Shown here: piece after piece, positions 49,701 to 58,555 of the stretch | Position numbering within the stretch: position 1 is the stretch's first letter | How the letters are laid out: each line of letters starts with the position of its first letter | Assembly: GCF_014212175.1 (NCBI RefSeq) | Contig: NZ_JACJVR010000057.1 | Location: forward strand, 39,703-103,702 | Source: Cohnella xylanilytica | GTDB taxonomy: Bacteria; Bacillota; Bacilli; Paenibacillales; Paenibacillaceae | DNA: 64,000 bases | Direction of reading: 5' to 3' | Notes under the pieces: generated by a model | The model's database searches: none | What the model was told of the DNA's origin: nothing | What the model saw: the letters and a program-made list of their open reading frames with translations, nothing else | Translations under genes and position numbers: made by a program

Positions 49701-50530
49701 GAACGAGATCCGGCCATGCGAAGCTGGTCCTCACGTACGCCATCCTGTGTCTGCTGACGTTCGCGAGCCTGTATCCGGCCCTGTGGATCGTCCTCTCCTC
49801 GTTCAAGGCCGGCAACAGCCTGTACAGCGACACGTTCATCCCCCGGGAAGCGACGCTCGTTCATTATGAGGACTTGTTCGAGAGGACGATGTATCTCCGT
49901 TGGTTCCTGAACACGTTCAAGGTGGCCGCATGCTCGACGGTTATCGGCACGTTCCTGCTGCTGATCGCTTCCTACGCGATCTCGCGGTTCCGATTCGCGG
50001 GGCGCAAGACGACGCTGAAGGCGTTCCTCGTCCTTCAGATGTTCCCCGGCTTCATGGCGATGATCGCGATCTTCGTCATGCTGAACGCGATCGGGCTGCT
50101 GAACTCCCATCTCGCGCTGATTCTCGTGTACAGCTCCGGATCGGTCATCGCGAACGTATTCGTGGCCAAGGGGTTCTTCGATACGATTCCGCGCAGTCTC
50201 GAGGACGCCGCGAGAATCGACGGCGCCAGCCACATGAAGGTGTTCCTGGCGCTGATCGTGCCGCTGTCGAAGCCGATGCTGACGTACGCCAGCCTGATGA
50301 TCTTCAACGGGGCGTTCGTCGACTTCATCTTCGCGGACCTTATCCTCCGAACCGAGGAGCAGCGGACGCTGGCCGTCGGCCTGTACCGGATGGTGAGCCA
50401 GCGCAACTCGACGGAATTCACGCTGTTCGCCGCCGGGGCCGTGCTGGTCGCGGTGCCGGTGACGCTGCTGTTCTTGTTCCTCCAGCGATATCTGGTCGAA
50501 GGCCTGACCGCCGGAGCGACCAAGGGATAG
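49697..50530 (+). CDS. mdxG: Maltodextrin ABC permease, MalG/MdxG type
   Basis: 277 residues; ATGA overlap with mdxF. Six helices (LVLTYAILCLLTFASLYPALW), EAA loop RSLEDAARIDGASHMKVF, C-terminus FLQRYLVEGLTAGATKG as in MalG/MdxG. Completes the importer; the ATPase must come from elsewhere in the genome. Confidence 0.9.
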   Translation: MRTRSGHAKLVLTYAILCLLTFASLYPALWIVLSSFKAGNSLYSDTFIPREATLVHYEDLFERTMYLRWFLNTFKVAACSTVIGTFLLLIASYAISRFRFAGRKTTLKAFLVLQMFPGFMAMIAIFVMLNAIGLLNSHLALILVYSSGSVIANVFVAKGFFDTIPRSLEDAARIDGASHMKVFLALIVPLSKPMLTYASLMIFNGAFVDFIFADLILRTEEQRTLAVGLYRMVSQRNSTEFTLFAAGAVLVAVPVTLLFLFLQRYLVEGLTAGATKG

Positions 50531-50538
50531 GGATAGGA

Positions 50539-50584
50539 GGGGCCGTCCGGAAGGTTATTCGACCTTCCGGGACGGCCCCTCTTC
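50539..50584. terminator. Hairpin between mdxG and the convergent HxlR gene
   Basis: GGGGCCGTCCGGAAGGT (50539-50555) pairs with ACCTTCCGGGACGGCCCC (50562-50579, one bulge). The tail is tcttcg, a weak T run. Confidence 0.7.
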
Positions 50585-50587
50585 GCG

Positions 50588-50935
50588 TTATTGCGCGCCG
50601 CCTCTCCACTTGATGCCGCAGCGGCGAATGGCTTCGATCAAGCCCGCGTAATCCATCCCCTTCTCGGTGAGCGAGTATTCCACGGTGACGGGCAGCGTCG
50701 GGAACACCTCTCGCCGGACGATTCCGCTCCGTTCCAGCTGCCTCAGGAACACCGCAAGCGATTGCGTGCTGATGCCGGCGATCCTTCTCTTCAATTCGTT
50801 GAAGCGCACCGGGCTTCCCTTCAGATGGGCGATGACGAGAAAAGACCACTTGCCCCCGATTACCTCCAAAACCTCCTCGATCGCGGATTGGCATTCCGCC
50901 GCCCCGTCGATCTCCCTGTCCGTTGCGGGCATCAT
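50588..50935 (-). CDS. HxlR-family transcriptional regulator
   Basis: 115 residues from ATG (complement of 50933-50935) with gagggagga seven bases upstream; a longer in-frame start at 51004 has no site. Winged helix: CQSAIEEVLEVIGGKWSFLVIAHL, RFNELKRRIAGISTQSLAVFLRQL and YSLTEKGMDYAGLIEAI, with the usual N-terminal Cys. HxlR proteins regulate neighbouring genes in response to redox or electrophilic signals; the divergent MFS pump is the likely target. Confidence 0.88.
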   Translation of the reverse strand: MMPATDREIDGAAECQSAIEEVLEVIGGKWSFLVIAHLKGSPVRFNELKRRIAGISTQSLAVFLRQLERSGIVRREVFPTLPVTVEYSLTEKGMDYAGLIEAIRRCGIKWRGGAQ

Positions 50936-51079
50936 TCCGATTCCTCCCTCGATTCCGCTCGCTATCCGCCGAGTAAGCAAGTCAGATTTATACGCGGTAA
51001 TCATCTATTTTTGCCTTCTTATGCGCGGATTCCGACTGGATTACAATGTCAATTAAATCATATGGAGGTGGTGCCCGCA

Positions 51080-52558
51080 ATGTCCATCCAGAACTCAACC
51101 GCTTCGGAACCGGCCGCCGCGCAGGCGTCGGCGGAGAGGCCGCCAAGCTCGCTTGTCCGAATTCTCGTCCCGTTAGCCGTGCTGATCGCCGGCGCGTTCA
51201 TGGTCATGTTCGACAGCACGGCCGTCAATCTGGTCGTTCCCCGCCTGATCGAGGAGTTCGGCAGCTCCTACCCCGTCGTCCAATGGGCGGTCACGGGGTA
51301 CGTGCTCGCCGAATCGGCGGTCATCCCGCTGACGGGCTGGCTGTGCGACCGCTTCGGAACGAAGCGGATCTCGCTGCTGGCGATCGGAACGTTCACGGCA
51401 GGTTCCCTGCTATGCGCCTTGGCGCCAAGCATCGAGACTCTGATCGCCAGCCGGATCGTGCAGGGTCTCGGCGGCGGGATGATCGTCCCGATTCTGTTCG
51501 CCTTCGCCTACCGGATCAGTCCCCCCGACCGGATCGGCAAGATCATGGGCATCGTCGTCATCCCGATTCTGTTCGCTCCGGCTCTCGGGCCGGTGCTGTC
51601 CGGATGGATCGCCGATAGCGGTTCGTGGCATTGGATCTTCGCCGTGAACGTCCCGATCGGAGCGATCGCGATCGCGGCCGGCATCCGCAAGCTTCCGGCC
51701 CTCGAACGGCAGCCCGTCGCCAGGCTGGATCTTCCCGGCATGCTGCTCGCTCCCGTCGCGTTCGCCGGGCTGTGCTACGGCATAAGCGAAGGCGGCAGCG
51801 GCTGGGGATCGGCGAAGGCCGTCCTCGGCATCGGAATCGGACTGGCCGCGCTCGTCGCCTTCGTCGCCGTCGAGCTGAAGAAGCGGGATCCGCTTCTCGA
51901 GCTGCGCGTCTTCGGAGCGAGGGGCTTCGCCGTCAACATCGTCGTCTTATGGATCGCGGTGTTCGTGCAATTCGGCTCGCTGTTCCTCGTTCCCCAGGCG
52001 CTGCAGTACGCCAGAGGATTCCGCCCGTCCGAGGCCGGACTGATCCTGCTGCCGTACGTCCTCTTCGCCGCGATCTCCAATCAGATCGGGGGCCGGCTGT
52101 ACGACCGGCGGGGAATCCGGCCCGTCGCCTTGACGGGCTTCGGACTTCTGAGCGTCGCCATGCTCCTTATGTCCACCGTGAGCGGCGAGACGAGCGCGTA
52201 TGGAATCGTCATCTGCCTGATCGTGATCGGCGCGAGCGTCGGGTTCTGCGTCATGCCTCTCACCGCGCATCTGATGAAGCTGTCCCCTCCGCCTCTGATC
52301 GGCCGGGTCACCTCGCTGTCCGGCTCGATCCAGCAAGTCGTCGTCGCGCTGGCCGTCTCGACGCTCGCGACGCTTATCGCGAGCCGATTCGCGAGTTACT
52401 CCGGGGCGGGCGGAGCTTCGGACGACGCCTGGCCTCCGGCCTTCCGGGACGCCTTCCTCCTCCTCGCGGGAATCTCCGTCGCCGGATTCGTCCTCAGCGT
52501 CCGGATTCGGAAGCCGACGGGGGCAAGGGAGTTAGGAGACGAACAAGAAGAGGGATGA
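51080..52558 (+). CDS. DHA2-type MFS drug transporter (EmrB-like)
   Basis: 492 residues from ATG 51080 (ggaggtgg upstream). Fourteen predicted helices. Motif C region VMFDSTAVNLVVPRLIEEF in helix 1, motif A GWLCDRFGTKR and the DHA2 signature IVQGLGGGMIVPILF; a second half begins VNIVVLWIAVFVQFGS. Expels drugs or toxic metabolites with protons. Divergent from the HxlR gene, with a 144-bp AT-rich intergenic region for shared control. Confidence 0.9.
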   Translation: MSIQNSTASEPAAAQASAERPPSSLVRILVPLAVLIAGAFMVMFDSTAVNLVVPRLIEEFGSSYPVVQWAVTGYVLAESAVIPLTGWLCDRFGTKRISLLAIGTFTAGSLLCALAPSIETLIASRIVQGLGGGMIVPILFAFAYRISPPDRIGKIMGIVVIPILFAPALGPVLSGWIADSGSWHWIFAVNVPIGAIAIAAGIRKLPALERQPVARLDLPGMLLAPVAFAGLCYGISEGGSGWGSAKAVLGIGIGLAALVAFVAVELKKRDPLLELRVFGARGFAVNIVVLWIAVFVQFGSLFLVPQALQYARGFRPSEAGLILLPYVLFAAISNQIGGRLYDRRGIRPVALTGFGLLSVAMLLMSTVSGETSAYGIVICLIVIGASVGFCVMPLTAHLMKLSPPPLIGRVTSLSGSIQQVVVALAVSTLATLIASRFASYSGAGGASDDAWPPAFRDAFLLLAGISVAGFVLSVRIRKPTGARELGDEQEEG

Positions 52559-52559
52559 G

Positions 52560-52725
52560 GCTGAGCGCAGAGCGAACGGAAAGGGAGCGAGAGTGGGAGC
52601 GGAGAGAGAGGGAGCGAGAGAGGGAGCGTGAGTGAAAGGGAGGGGAGTGAAAGGAAGCGAAGTGGACGGAGAGGGAGCGGGAGAGGGAGCAGGAGAGGGG
52701 GAAGGATCGAGGGACCGGCGGAGAG
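52560..52725. repeat. Polypurine low-complexity tract
   Basis: About 165 bases nearly free of T and C on the plus strand, built from imperfect copies of gagagggagc-type units (ggagcgagag, ggagcgggag, ggagcaggag). It lies between the MFS stop and the AraC stop. Confidence 0.8.
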
Positions 52726-52737
52726 GCGACGAGAGGG

Positions 52738-53604
52738 CTAGCGAACGCCGCCGCGGGGGCCGAGCCGGAATTGCCGCGGGCTGACGCCGTAATAGGCGCC
52801 GAAATGCCGGGTGAACGGGTGGATCGAAGGATAGCCGAGCTTCTCGGCGATCGCCGTCACGCTCAGGTCGCTCTCCTGCAGCAGCTGGGCGGCGCGCTTC
52901 ATGAGCTGCTTGTGCTGGTACGCCTTGGGCGTCAGCCCGGTCTCCCGCAGGAACAGCTCGTGGAAGTACGTCCGCTTCAGCCCGCACGACTTCCACCAGT
53001 CCGCGACCGGCTCCCGCAGCTCGGGCCGGGCGTCCAGCCTCTCGAGCAGCCGCACGATCCGGTAATCGCTCGGGCGTCTGGTATGGATCGCGTCGTGCCA
53101 GCTCAGCATCCAGGAGTAGAACAGGCCGTTGACCGCTTCGAAGCGGTATCGGGACAAGCCTTCGAACTGCCTGGCGATCGTCAGGAACAGGTCGTACAGA
53201 TGCGGATGCGCCTGGAGCGAGGAGACGCTCGGCAGGGCGTCCAATTCTTCGCATGCGGGCGCGGGCGTGCCCGTCTCGGGCTCATAGATCTCGGGATAGC
53301 GGAAAAAAATCCGGTTCAGCGACCGCGGCCGCTCCCGTTCCCAGAGGTCGAAGTACAGATTGTGCGAGGACAGCGGCTGGCGCGGAGAGATATGGAACGC
53401 GTGCGGCTGCCCGGGGCGCAGGAAGACGAGCGTCCTCTTGCCGATCGGGTGGCGGACGCCGTCGACCTCCATCTCGCCCGGACCTTCGGGGAACAGATGA
53501 ATGGCGTATACGTTGCTGGTCCGAAGCCCCTCGTTCGAGCTCCCGTCGTACAGATACGGCATATAGTCCCCTACGAAAGGCGTCATCTCGCTTAGCTTCT
53601 TCAA
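52738..53604 (-). CDS. AraC-family transcriptional regulator (cupin sensor type)
   Basis: 288 residues from TTG (complement of 53602-53604), with gagagggag upstream; the longer in-frame ATG at 53718 has no ribosome site. N-terminal cupin-like arm/sensor (AIHLFPEGPGEMEVDGVRHPI, FLRPGQPHAFHISPRQPL), C-terminal double HTH (KRTYFHELFLRETGLTPKAYQ, SVTAIAEKLGYPSIHPFTRHFGAYYG). Divergent from the GH95 gene 159 bp away, so it probably activates it in response to a sugar. Confidence 0.9.
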   Translation of the reverse strand: MKKLSEMTPFVGDYMPYLYDGSSNEGLRTSNVYAIHLFPEGPGEMEVDGVRHPIGKRTLVFLRPGQPHAFHISPRQPLSSHNLYFDLWERERPRSLNRIFFRYPEIYEPETGTPAPACEELDALPSVSSLQAHPHLYDLFLTIARQFEGLSRYRFEAVNGLFYSWMLSWHDAIHTRRPSDYRIVRLLERLDARPELREPVADWWKSCGLKRTYFHELFLRETGLTPKAYQHKQLMKRAAQLLQESDLSVTAIAEKLGYPSIHPFTRHFGAYYGVSPRQFRLGPRGGVR

Positions 53605-53762
53605 CTCGTCGCTCCCTCTCGCGTTGGCGGATGAATCGTCAAATGATTGGATGCGCCAGCAAATACAGAATCCTCTCTTGATGATACGATAGAGGAACCT
53701 TTCGCGAAAGAGAAACAAACAAACGACGGATCATTCGATAACTTAGCAAAGAGGGAGACAAC

Positions 53763-56090
53763 ATGAAGCTGCGGTATGATCGTCCCGCGACGGACTGGAA
53801 GCGGGGCTTGCCGATCGGGAACGGGAACGTCGGAGCGGTCGTCTTCGGAGGAGGCGGCGCCGAGACGTGGTGCGTGACGGAGTCGACGTATTGGTCGGGC
53901 CGAAGCGAGCGCACGCCGAGCCGTTCCAACGGGAAGGCCGATCTGGAGCGAATGAGGCGGCTGTTTTTCGAAGGCGATTACGAAGCCGGGGAGCGGCTCG
54001 CGGGCGAGCTCCTGCAGCCCGAGAAAGGCAACTTCGGCACGAACATGCCGGTATGCGACGTCGTCCTGAGCTTCGGACACGCGGAAGAGGAGGAATTCGC
54101 ACGCGAGCTGTCGCTGGACGACGCGATCGTCCGCGCCAGCTACCGCTGCGAAGGCGTCGCCTACGAGAGGGAGACGTTCGCTTCCCATGCCGACGGCGTA
54201 ATCGTCTCGCGCCTTCGCGCCGACCGACCGGGAAGCCTCGCCTTCCGGGCGGAACTGCGGGGCCGGACCGAGAGCTTCGCCGGCCAAGCCGATGAAGGCG
54301 GGCCATCGCTTCGCTTCGAAGGCCAGGCGACGGAACGCGTCCACAGCGACGGAGAGTGCGGAGTCAGGGGCGCCGGCGTCTTGAAGATCGCGCTGCGCGG
54401 CGGAAGCGCGCGGACGGACGACGCGACGGGGGCGCTCGCCGTCTCCGGGGCCGACGAAGCCTGGCTCTTCCTGGCGGTGTCGACCGACTACGGGAGAACC
54501 GGCGCGGCCTGGATGGCGGAGCCGCTCCTCGCCGTCGAACGCGCGGCCGCCAAAGGCTACGAGCGGCTGAAGGAGGACCATCTGGCGGACTACCGGCCGC
54601 TGTTCGCCCGGGTGACGCTCGAGCTCGGAACGTCGGAGCGGGAAGAGCTGCCGACAAACGTCCGGATCCGAAGGTTGAGGGATGACGGCCCGGAGCGGGA
54701 TCCGTCGTTGTTCGCGCTTTTCTATCAGTATGGACGTTACTTGACGATCGCCGGGTCGCGCGAGGATTCGAAGCTGCCGCTGCATCTCCAGGGGCTGTGG
54801 AACGACGGGGAAGCGAACCGGATGGCGTGGAGCTGCGACTATCATCTCGACGTCAACACGCAGATGAACTATTACCCCGCCGAGACGGGCAACTTGGCGG
54901 ACTCGCACAAGCCGCTGCTTCGGTTCGTCGAGTGGCTGGCCGAAGCGGGACGCGCGGCGGCGCGCGACTTCTACGGCTGCGAGGGCTGGGTCGCCCACGT
55001 GTTCACGAACGCATGGGGGTTCGCGGCGCCGGGCTGGCATTATTCGTGGGGGCTGAACGTGACGGGAGGATTGTGGCTCGCGGCGCAGCTGATCGAACAT
55101 TACGAATTCGGCCGCGACGAGACGTTCCTGCGGGAGACGGCCTACCCCGTCCTCCGGTCGGCGGCCGAGTTCTACCTCGACTACATGACCGTTCACCCGG
55201 CCGGCGGATGGCTCGTAACCGGGCCGTCCAACTCGCCGGAGAACAGCTTCTACCCGGACGAGGCCGCGAGAGCCGAAGGCCGCTCGTACGCCCTGTCGAT
55301 GGGCCCGGTTATGGACACGATGCTCGTCCGGGAGCTGTTCGGGTTCTGCCGCGAGGCGTCCATGAAGCTCGGGACGGACGAGCCGTTCCGCAAGCGGCTG
55401 GAGGAGGCGCTGGCGCTGCTGCCGCCGCTCGCGGCCGGCCGCGACGGCCAGCTCCGGGAATGGCTGGAGGATAACCTCGAAGCCCAGCCGGACCATCGTC
55501 ACCTGTCCCATCTGTACGGCCTGTACCCCGGTGCCGAGATTACGCCCGACCGGACGCCGGAGCTCGCCGCGGCCGCGCGGAGGACGCTCGTCAACCGGCA
55601 GCGCGGAAGCGGCCTGGAGGACGTCGAGTTCACGCTCGCCCTGTTCGCGGCCGGCCGCGCCCGGCTAAGGGACGGGGATGAGGCGGCCCGGCACCTGGCC
55701 TACCTGATCGGCGAATTGTGCTTCGACAATCTGCTGACGTTCTCGAAGCCCGGCATCGCCGGAGCGGAGACGTTCATCTTCGTGGCGGACGGCAACTTCG
55801 GCGGAGCCGCCGCCCTCGCCGAGATGCTGGTCCAGAGCCACGCCGGCGAGATTCATCTGCTGCCGGCGCTGCCGGCCGCTTGGCCCGCGGGACGATTCGC
55901 CGGACTGAGGGCGAGAGGGAACGCGGAGGTGGACGCGGCGTGGGCGGACGGCAAGCTGGCCGGGGCCCGGGTGAAGGCGTTCTCCCGCCTGCGGACGAAG
56001 CTTCGGTACGGGGACCGGATCGTCCTCCTCGATCTGGAGCCTGGCGAGGCCGTCTCGCTGGACGGGGAACTGCGACGGACGGAAGGCTAA
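53763..56090 (+). CDS. GH95-family glycosidase (alpha-L-fucosidase-like)
   Basis: 775 residues, no signal peptide. The GH95 N-terminal beta domain (PATDWKRGLPIGNGNVGAVVFGG, ESTYWSGRSERTPS) is followed by an (alpha/alpha)6 barrel and a C-terminal beta domain (HLLPALPAAWPAGRFAGLRARG). The motif at 363-373 reads D-V-N-T-Q-M-N-Y-Y-P-A where the characterised fucosidase AfcA has N-x-N (Asn421/Asn423, from memory); the first Asn is Asp363 here. SNSPENSFYPDEAA is the region of the catalytic Glu. So the family is clear, but the sugar (alpha-L-fucose or alpha-L-galactose) is not. ATG 53763 follows gagggagac. Confidence 0.85.
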   Translation: MKLRYDRPATDWKRGLPIGNGNVGAVVFGGGGAETWCVTESTYWSGRSERTPSRSNGKADLERMRRLFFEGDYEAGERLAGELLQPEKGNFGTNMPVCDVVLSFGHAEEEEFARELSLDDAIVRASYRCEGVAYERETFASHADGVIVSRLRADRPGSLAFRAELRGRTESFAGQADEGGPSLRFEGQATERVHSDGECGVRGAGVLKIALRGGSARTDDATGALAVSGADEAWLFLAVSTDYGRTGAAWMAEPLLAVERAAAKGYERLKEDHLADYRPLFARVTLELGTSEREELPTNVRIRRLRDDGPERDPSLFALFYQYGRYLTIAGSREDSKLPLHLQGLWNDGEANRMAWSCDYHLDVNTQMNYYPAETGNLADSHKPLLRFVEWLAEAGRAAARDFYGCEGWVAHVFTNAWGFAAPGWHYSWGLNVTGGLWLAAQLIEHYEFGRDETFLRETAYPVLRSAAEFYLDYMTVHPAGGWLVTGPSNSPENSFYPDEAARAEGRSYALSMGPVMDTMLVRELFGFCREASMKLGTDEPFRKRLEEALALLPPLAAGRDGQLREWLEDNLEAQPDHRHLSHLYGLYPGAEITPDRTPELAAAARRTLVNRQRGSGLEDVEFTLALFAAGRARLRDGDEAARHLAYLIGELCFDNLLTFSKPGIAGAETFIFVADGNFGGAAALAEMLVQSHAGEIHLLPALPAAWPAGRFAGLRARGNAEVDAAWADGKLAGARVKAFSRLRTKLRYGDRIVLLDLEPGEAVSLDGELRRTEG

Positions 56091-56108
56091 AGCCGCCTGC
56101 CGACAAGG

Positions 56109-56144
56109 AAGCGACCGCGACGAGGACCGTCGCGGTTGCTTTTT
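56109..56144 (+). terminator. Terminator after the GH95 gene
   Basis: AAGCGACCGCGACG pairs with CGTCGCGGTTGCTT (one G-T pairing), loop aggac, then T run. Confidence 0.85.
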
Positions 56145-56211
56145 CCTCTCTTCCGGAGGGAAATCGGGAGTGCGCTTGAATCGTTTTTGTACGATAATGA
56201 AGTCAGATTCG

Positions 56212-56226
56212 TTGATAGCGCTGTCA
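56212..56226. promoter_or_regulatory. Candidate cre (CcpA) site before the third oligosaccharide operon
   Basis: TTGATAGCGCTGTCA matches 14 of 15 positions of WTGNAANCGNWNNCW, 19 bp upstream of the next start codon. Confidence 0.5.
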
Positions 56227-56244
56227 TAGTGGCAAGGGGGGGCT

Positions 56245-58542
56245 ATGATCCAGATGTCCGGCGCGTTCCGCAGCTTCCTGATCTCTTATATCGTCATCCT
56301 GATCATTCCGAGCATCGCCGGCTACATGTCGTACCTCACGTCCATCTCCGTCACGGAGGAGCAGTCGATCGAGAACAGCGTCACGCAGCTGCAGAAGAGC
56401 CAAGAGATCCTGGAGCGGCGGATGGCGGAGGTCGAAGGGTTCACGAGGCAGCTCGCGATCAACCCGGACTTGAACGTGCTCATGAACGAGAAGGTGGCGG
56501 ACGACCGGACGAACGTTTACGGCATCTGGAAAATGCTGAGAGACGTTCTGACGTTCGGGCAGACGAACGATTTTCTCCAACAATTCTATATCTATCTGAG
56601 CAACTATAACGTCATTCTGACCCCGGGGTCCGCTTATGTCCGCCCGGAGCATTATTACGACAGCTTCCATTACGAAGACCAGTCGCTCGCGGAATGGAAG
56701 CAGACGATTCTCGGCCGCACCCACCGGAGCGAGACGATGCCGCTCAGGCCGTACGTCGGCAAGGGGACGAAGACGTCCGTGGTGACGTACATGCAGTCGT
56801 TCCCGCTCGACAGCTTCAGCGGCTCGTCGCCGGCCGTGGCGGTCGTCGTCATCGACGAGAGGACGATCGCGAGCCTGCTCGCCGGCATCACCGACCGATA
56901 CGGCGGCTGGGCGCGCGTCAGCGACGCCGAAGGCAAGACCATCGCGCCGCAGGGAAGCGGCGCGCCGGACATGGAGAGCCTGGGCAAGGCCCCGGGCTTC
57001 GACGGCGGCAAGATCAGCCAGTATTACGACGACGACCTCGTCATTACGATCCGCTCCGACGCGAACGGCTGGGTGTACCGCGCCGGCATTCCGCGGGACG
57101 CGCTGCTGGCGAACGCCAACCGGATCAAGCTCATGACGTGGACCGTCACCGGCATCGCCTTGGCGGTCGGCCTGCTCGTCGGCCTGCTGCTCGCCTACCG
57201 CAACAGCGCGCCGATCCGCCGCCTCGTCGGCTTCATGAAGGAGCAGCTCGGCATGCAGGAGTCGGCGGGCCGCGACGAATACGACTTCCTGCACGGAAAT
57301 ATCGCGGAGATGATCCGCAACAACAACCGGCTCGAATCGGAGCTGCTCCGGCAGGTGCCGCTGCTTCGGGACGCCTTCCTGAAGCGGCTGCTCGCCGGCG
57401 AGCTGCAGACGCACGAAGAGATCGCCGCCGCGGCGGCTCAGGCGAACACCGGCATCTACGGCCATTCGGGCTACGTCTGCATCCTGCAGATCAAGGGCTA
57501 TTCCGGCATGGACAGCGTCGAGATCCTGAACGAGCTGAACGCCGCGAGGCTCGTCCTGAAGCAGGCGCTGCTCGATCTCGCCGGATTCACTCTGACGACC
57601 GACTGGGGCTCCGACCGGATCGTCATCGTGTTCGCTTCCCGCGAAGCGGAGACGGGCGGCGAGCTCGGACGCGCCGACATCGAAGAGCTGCTGGGCCGGC
57701 TCTCGCGCAAGGCGTTCGCCGAGTACCGCATCACGTTCACCGCGGCGCTCGGAGGCCGGTTCCAGGCGGACACGGAGGTAAGCGGGTCTTACGAGCAGGC
57801 GAAGCAGGCGCTGGAGCACGCCCTCCACGCCAACCGGACGGACGTCGTCTGGTACGAAGAGACGAGAATGGAGAGCGCGACCTACTACTATCCGATGGAG
57901 GTGGAGCAGCGGCTCATCGGCACGATCCAGGCGGGCGAAGCGGAGGAAGCGAAGAAGCTCGTCCGCTCCGTCGTGGCGCAGAATACGGAGCAGCGGGAGC
58001 TGAGCCTCGAGATGTGGCAGCAGCTCGTCGGGGAAGTGAAGGGCACGCTGCTGAAGCTGCTCGACCGGAAGACGTTCCTGGAGTCGGGCCGGTTCGAGCC
58101 GCTGAAGGATCGGATCATCGCCGTTCAGGCGGCGGACGGCGACTCGTTCCGGGCCGAGATCGAAGAGATCGCCGCGGATCTGTGCGGGATCGTCGTCAGC
58201 CGCAAGAACGATCATCATACGAGGATCGTGGAGCAGATCAAGAAGTTCGTCGAGGAGAGCTTCGCGGACGCGGACCTGACCTTGTACCGGATCGCGGAGC
58301 GGGCGGAGCGGCCGGAGAAGTACATCTCGCAGCTGTTCAAGGAAGCGACGGGGACGAACCTGTCCGACTATCTCGAGAGCGTCCGGATGGAGAACGCGGT
58401 TCGGCTGCTGCGGGAAAACCGGTATACGGTCGACGAGATCTCCTCCCGCGTCGGCTACAACAGCTCCCATTCGTTCCGCCGGGCGTTCAAGCGGGTGACC
58501 GGCGTCTCTCCCAGCTCGTACCGGCAGACCGCCGAGGATTAA
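56245..58542 (+). CDS. Membrane-anchored AraC-family regulator
   Basis: 765 residues, ATG after aagggggg. Membrane helix at about 9-29, extracellular Cache-like sensor (about 30-290), second helix (about 292-314, TGIALAVGLLVGLLLAYRN), cytoplasmic linker region with no kinase or receiver, and an AraC double HTH at the end (LTLYRIAERAERPEKYISQLF, VDEISSRVGYNSSHSFRRAFKRVTG). Same architecture as the 41315 protein but distinct in sequence. It leads the third transporter operon and probably regulates it. Confidence 0.9.
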   Translation: MIQMSGAFRSFLISYIVILIIPSIAGYMSYLTSISVTEEQSIENSVTQLQKSQEILERRMAEVEGFTRQLAINPDLNVLMNEKVADDRTNVYGIWKMLRDVLTFGQTNDFLQQFYIYLSNYNVILTPGSAYVRPEHYYDSFHYEDQSLAEWKQTILGRTHRSETMPLRPYVGKGTKTSVVTYMQSFPLDSFSGSSPAVAVVVIDERTIASLLAGITDRYGGWARVSDAEGKTIAPQGSGAPDMESLGKAPGFDGGKISQYYDDDLVITIRSDANGWVYRAGIPRDALLANANRIKLMTWTVTGIALAVGLLVGLLLAYRNSAPIRRLVGFMKEQLGMQESAGRDEYDFLHGNIAEMIRNNNRLESELLRQVPLLRDAFLKRLLAGELQTHEEIAAAAAQANTGIYGHSGYVCILQIKGYSGMDSVEILNELNAARLVLKQALLDLAGFTLTTDWGSDRIVIVFASREAETGGELGRADIEELLGRLSRKAFAEYRITFTAALGGRFQADTEVSGSYEQAKQALEHALHANRTDVVWYEETRMESATYYYPMEVEQRLIGTIQAGEAEEAKKLVRSVVAQNTEQRELSLEMWQQLVGEVKGTLLKLLDRKTFLESGRFEPLKDRIIAVQAADGDSFRAEIEEIAADLCGIVVSRKNDHHTRIVEQIKKFVEESFADADLTLYRIAERAERPEKYISQLFKEATGTNLSDYLESVRMENAVRLLRENRYTVDEISSRVGYNSSHSFRRAFKRVTGVSPSSYRQTAED

Positions 58543-58555
58543 GGAGGAGATCGCG

